DNA from: Rhizobium sp. CG5
Lineage (GTDB): Bacteria > Pseudomonadota > Alphaproteobacteria > Rhizobiales > Rhizobiaceae
Direction: 5' to 3'
Length of the DNA: 64,000 nt
Assembly (NCBI RefSeq): GCF_023701945.1
Contig: NZ_JABAEF010000004.1
Span: 248,001 to 312,000 of the forward strand
This document shows, one piece after another, positions 63,338 to 64,000 of this stretch. Each line of letters starts with the position of its first letter. Position 1 is the stretch's first letter. Below the pieces are notes generated by a model, which saw only the letters and a list, made by a program, of their open reading frames with translations, had not been told where the DNA came from and did not search any database. A program made the position numbers and the translations under genes.

Positions 63338-64000
63338 TCACGCTCCGGCTTCATTGAGAAGCGTCATGGCCTGCGGCGACAGTTCCAGCGTTCCCGCCTT
63401 GATCATCGCGTCGAGTTGGCCAAGGCTGGTGGCGCTGGCAATCGGTGCGGTGATGCCGGGGCGGGCGGCCACCCAGGCGATGGCAACGGCGGCAGGCGTC
63501 GTGCCGGTCTCGGCGGCAATCAGATCGAGGGCGGCGAGGATGCGGCGGCCCTTGTCGTTCAGGTAGTCGCCGACCCGGTAACCGCGCGCCTTGCCCTCGG
63601 CATCGCCAATCTCGCGGTATTTGCCGGTCAGGAAGCCGGCCGCCAGGGCGTAATAGCTGATCACGCCGATCTCTTCCTTTATGCACAGGTCGCGCAGCGG
63701 GCCTTCGAATGTGCCGCGGGTGTAAAGATTGTATTCCGGCTGAATGACATCGTAGCGCGGCAGGCCGGCATGGGCGGCGGCGGTCAAACTGTCGGCTAAA
63801 AGGTCGGCCCCGTAGTTGGAGCAGCCGACGGCGCGCACCTTGCCCTGTTCTTTGAGCTTGGCAAAGGCGGCCAGCGTGTCCTCATGCGGCGTATTCGGGT
63901 CGGGCTTGTGAGCCAGGTAAAGGTCGATATAGTCGGTCTGCAGGCGGCGCAGCGACGCTTCGACCGCCGTGGCGACCCAGTCCTTGCCAAGCCCGGTCAC
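63338..64000 (-). CDS. Aldo/keto reductase (partial, N-terminus outside the window)
   Basis: The C-terminal 220 codons of a second aldo/keto reductase. SLRRLQTDYIDLYLAHKPDP (with the catalytic His), VRAVGCSNYGADLL, VIQPEYNLYTRG and the C-terminal cofactor region TAPIASATSLGQLDAMI are typical. The missing N-terminus would hold the Asp, Tyr and Lys of the tetrad. It differs clearly from the reductase at 60855 and may be cotranscribed with the following GNAT gene. Confidence 0.88.
   Translation of the reverse strand: MTGLGKDWVATAVEASLRRLQTDYIDLYLAHKPDPNTPHEDTLAAFAKLKEQGKVRAVGCSNYGADLLADSLTAAAHAGLPRYDVIQPEYNLYTRGTFEGPLRDLCIKEEIGVISYYALAAGFLTGKYREIGDAEGKARGYRVGDYLNDKGRRILAALDLIAAETGTTPAAVAIAWVAARPGITAPIASATSLGQLDAMIKAGTLELSPQAMTLLNEAGA

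Overview
The window reads as chromosomal DNA of a high-G+C alphaproteobacterium, most likely Rhizobiaceae (Rhizobium/Agrobacterium/Sinorhizobium relatives). The grounds are a Flp/Tad (Ctp) pilus locus, a second short FtsZ lacking the C-terminal tail, an HWE-type histidine kinase, a BA14K protein, an Irr-box upstream of a membrane-bound ferritin (mbfA), a bacterial transglutaminase-like cysteine proteinase, and intergenic palindromic elements of the type common in rhizobia. No phage, transposase, rRNA or CRISPR array was seen. One tRNA (Leu, CAG) is present.

Layout. 1-3.9 kb: end of the pilus ATPase cpaF/tadA, then tadB and tadC, a LysE-type exporter and convergent tadD. 4.1-9.1 kb: M17 leucyl aminopeptidase, MarR regulator, NlpC/P60 peptidase, a small secreted protein and an HWE sensor kinase. 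9.1-15.5 kb: a minus-strand catabolic cluster (aldehyde dehydrogenase, enolase-superfamily dehydratase-like protein, GMC oxidoreductase, beta-hydroxyacid dehydrogenase) with a LysR regulator. 15.7-19.9 kb: cobalamin riboswitch, then a BtuFCD-type importer and a methyltransferase. 20.2-26.5 kb: sulfate importer (sbp-cysT-cysW-cysA), two small proteins, an acyl-CoA-dehydrogenase-like sulfur gene and an Rrf2 repressor, with a sequence motif shared by the two ends. 26.8-27.5 kb: MITE-like element and tRNA-Leu. 27.9-33.8 kb: BA14K protein, SelT/W/H-like protein, DoxX, glutamine amidotransferase, sugar acetyltransferase, a TetR-MFS pair with two matching operators, an RhtB exporter and a small membrane protein. 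33.8-35.5 kb: YegP-type protein and two toxin-antitoxin modules (ccdAB with a defective-looking ccdB start, and parDE). 35.5-42.8 kb: lepA, a TM1410/GH114-like protein with RTX repeats, an MFS carrier, a class A beta-lactamase beside the remnant of its AmpR-type regulator, and ftsZ2. 43-47.7 kb: XRE-cupin regulator, GNAT, acetylpolyamine amidohydrolase, an unusual MerR-ATPase fusion, and CorA. 47.8-52.3 kb: TRAP periplasmic protein, truncated globin, mbfA, BTLCP and an alpha/beta hydrolase. 52.4-59.3 kb: infC (AUU start), rpmI, rplT, pheS and pheT, with a 1.7 kb cassette (brnTA, DUF4160, DUF2442, DEDD exonuclease) wedged between pheS and pheT. 59.4-64 kb: PAS-GGDEF protein, two aldo/keto reductases, LysR and GNAT.

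How the genes work together. Several local regulons are readable from the DNA: AdoCbl control of corrinoid uptake, a probable Rrf2 circuit on sulfate uptake, TetR control of an MFS pump, Irr control of mbfA, and an autoregulated MerR-type promoter. The most unusual items are the MerR regulator whose C-terminal part looks like a catalytically degraded ABC/AAA ATPase, the toxin-antitoxin/exonuclease cassette splitting pheST, and the enolase-superfamily enzyme that appears to lack its first metal-binding aspartate inside an uncharacterised catabolic operon. All function calls come from reading the sequence and remembered family features; no database search was run.
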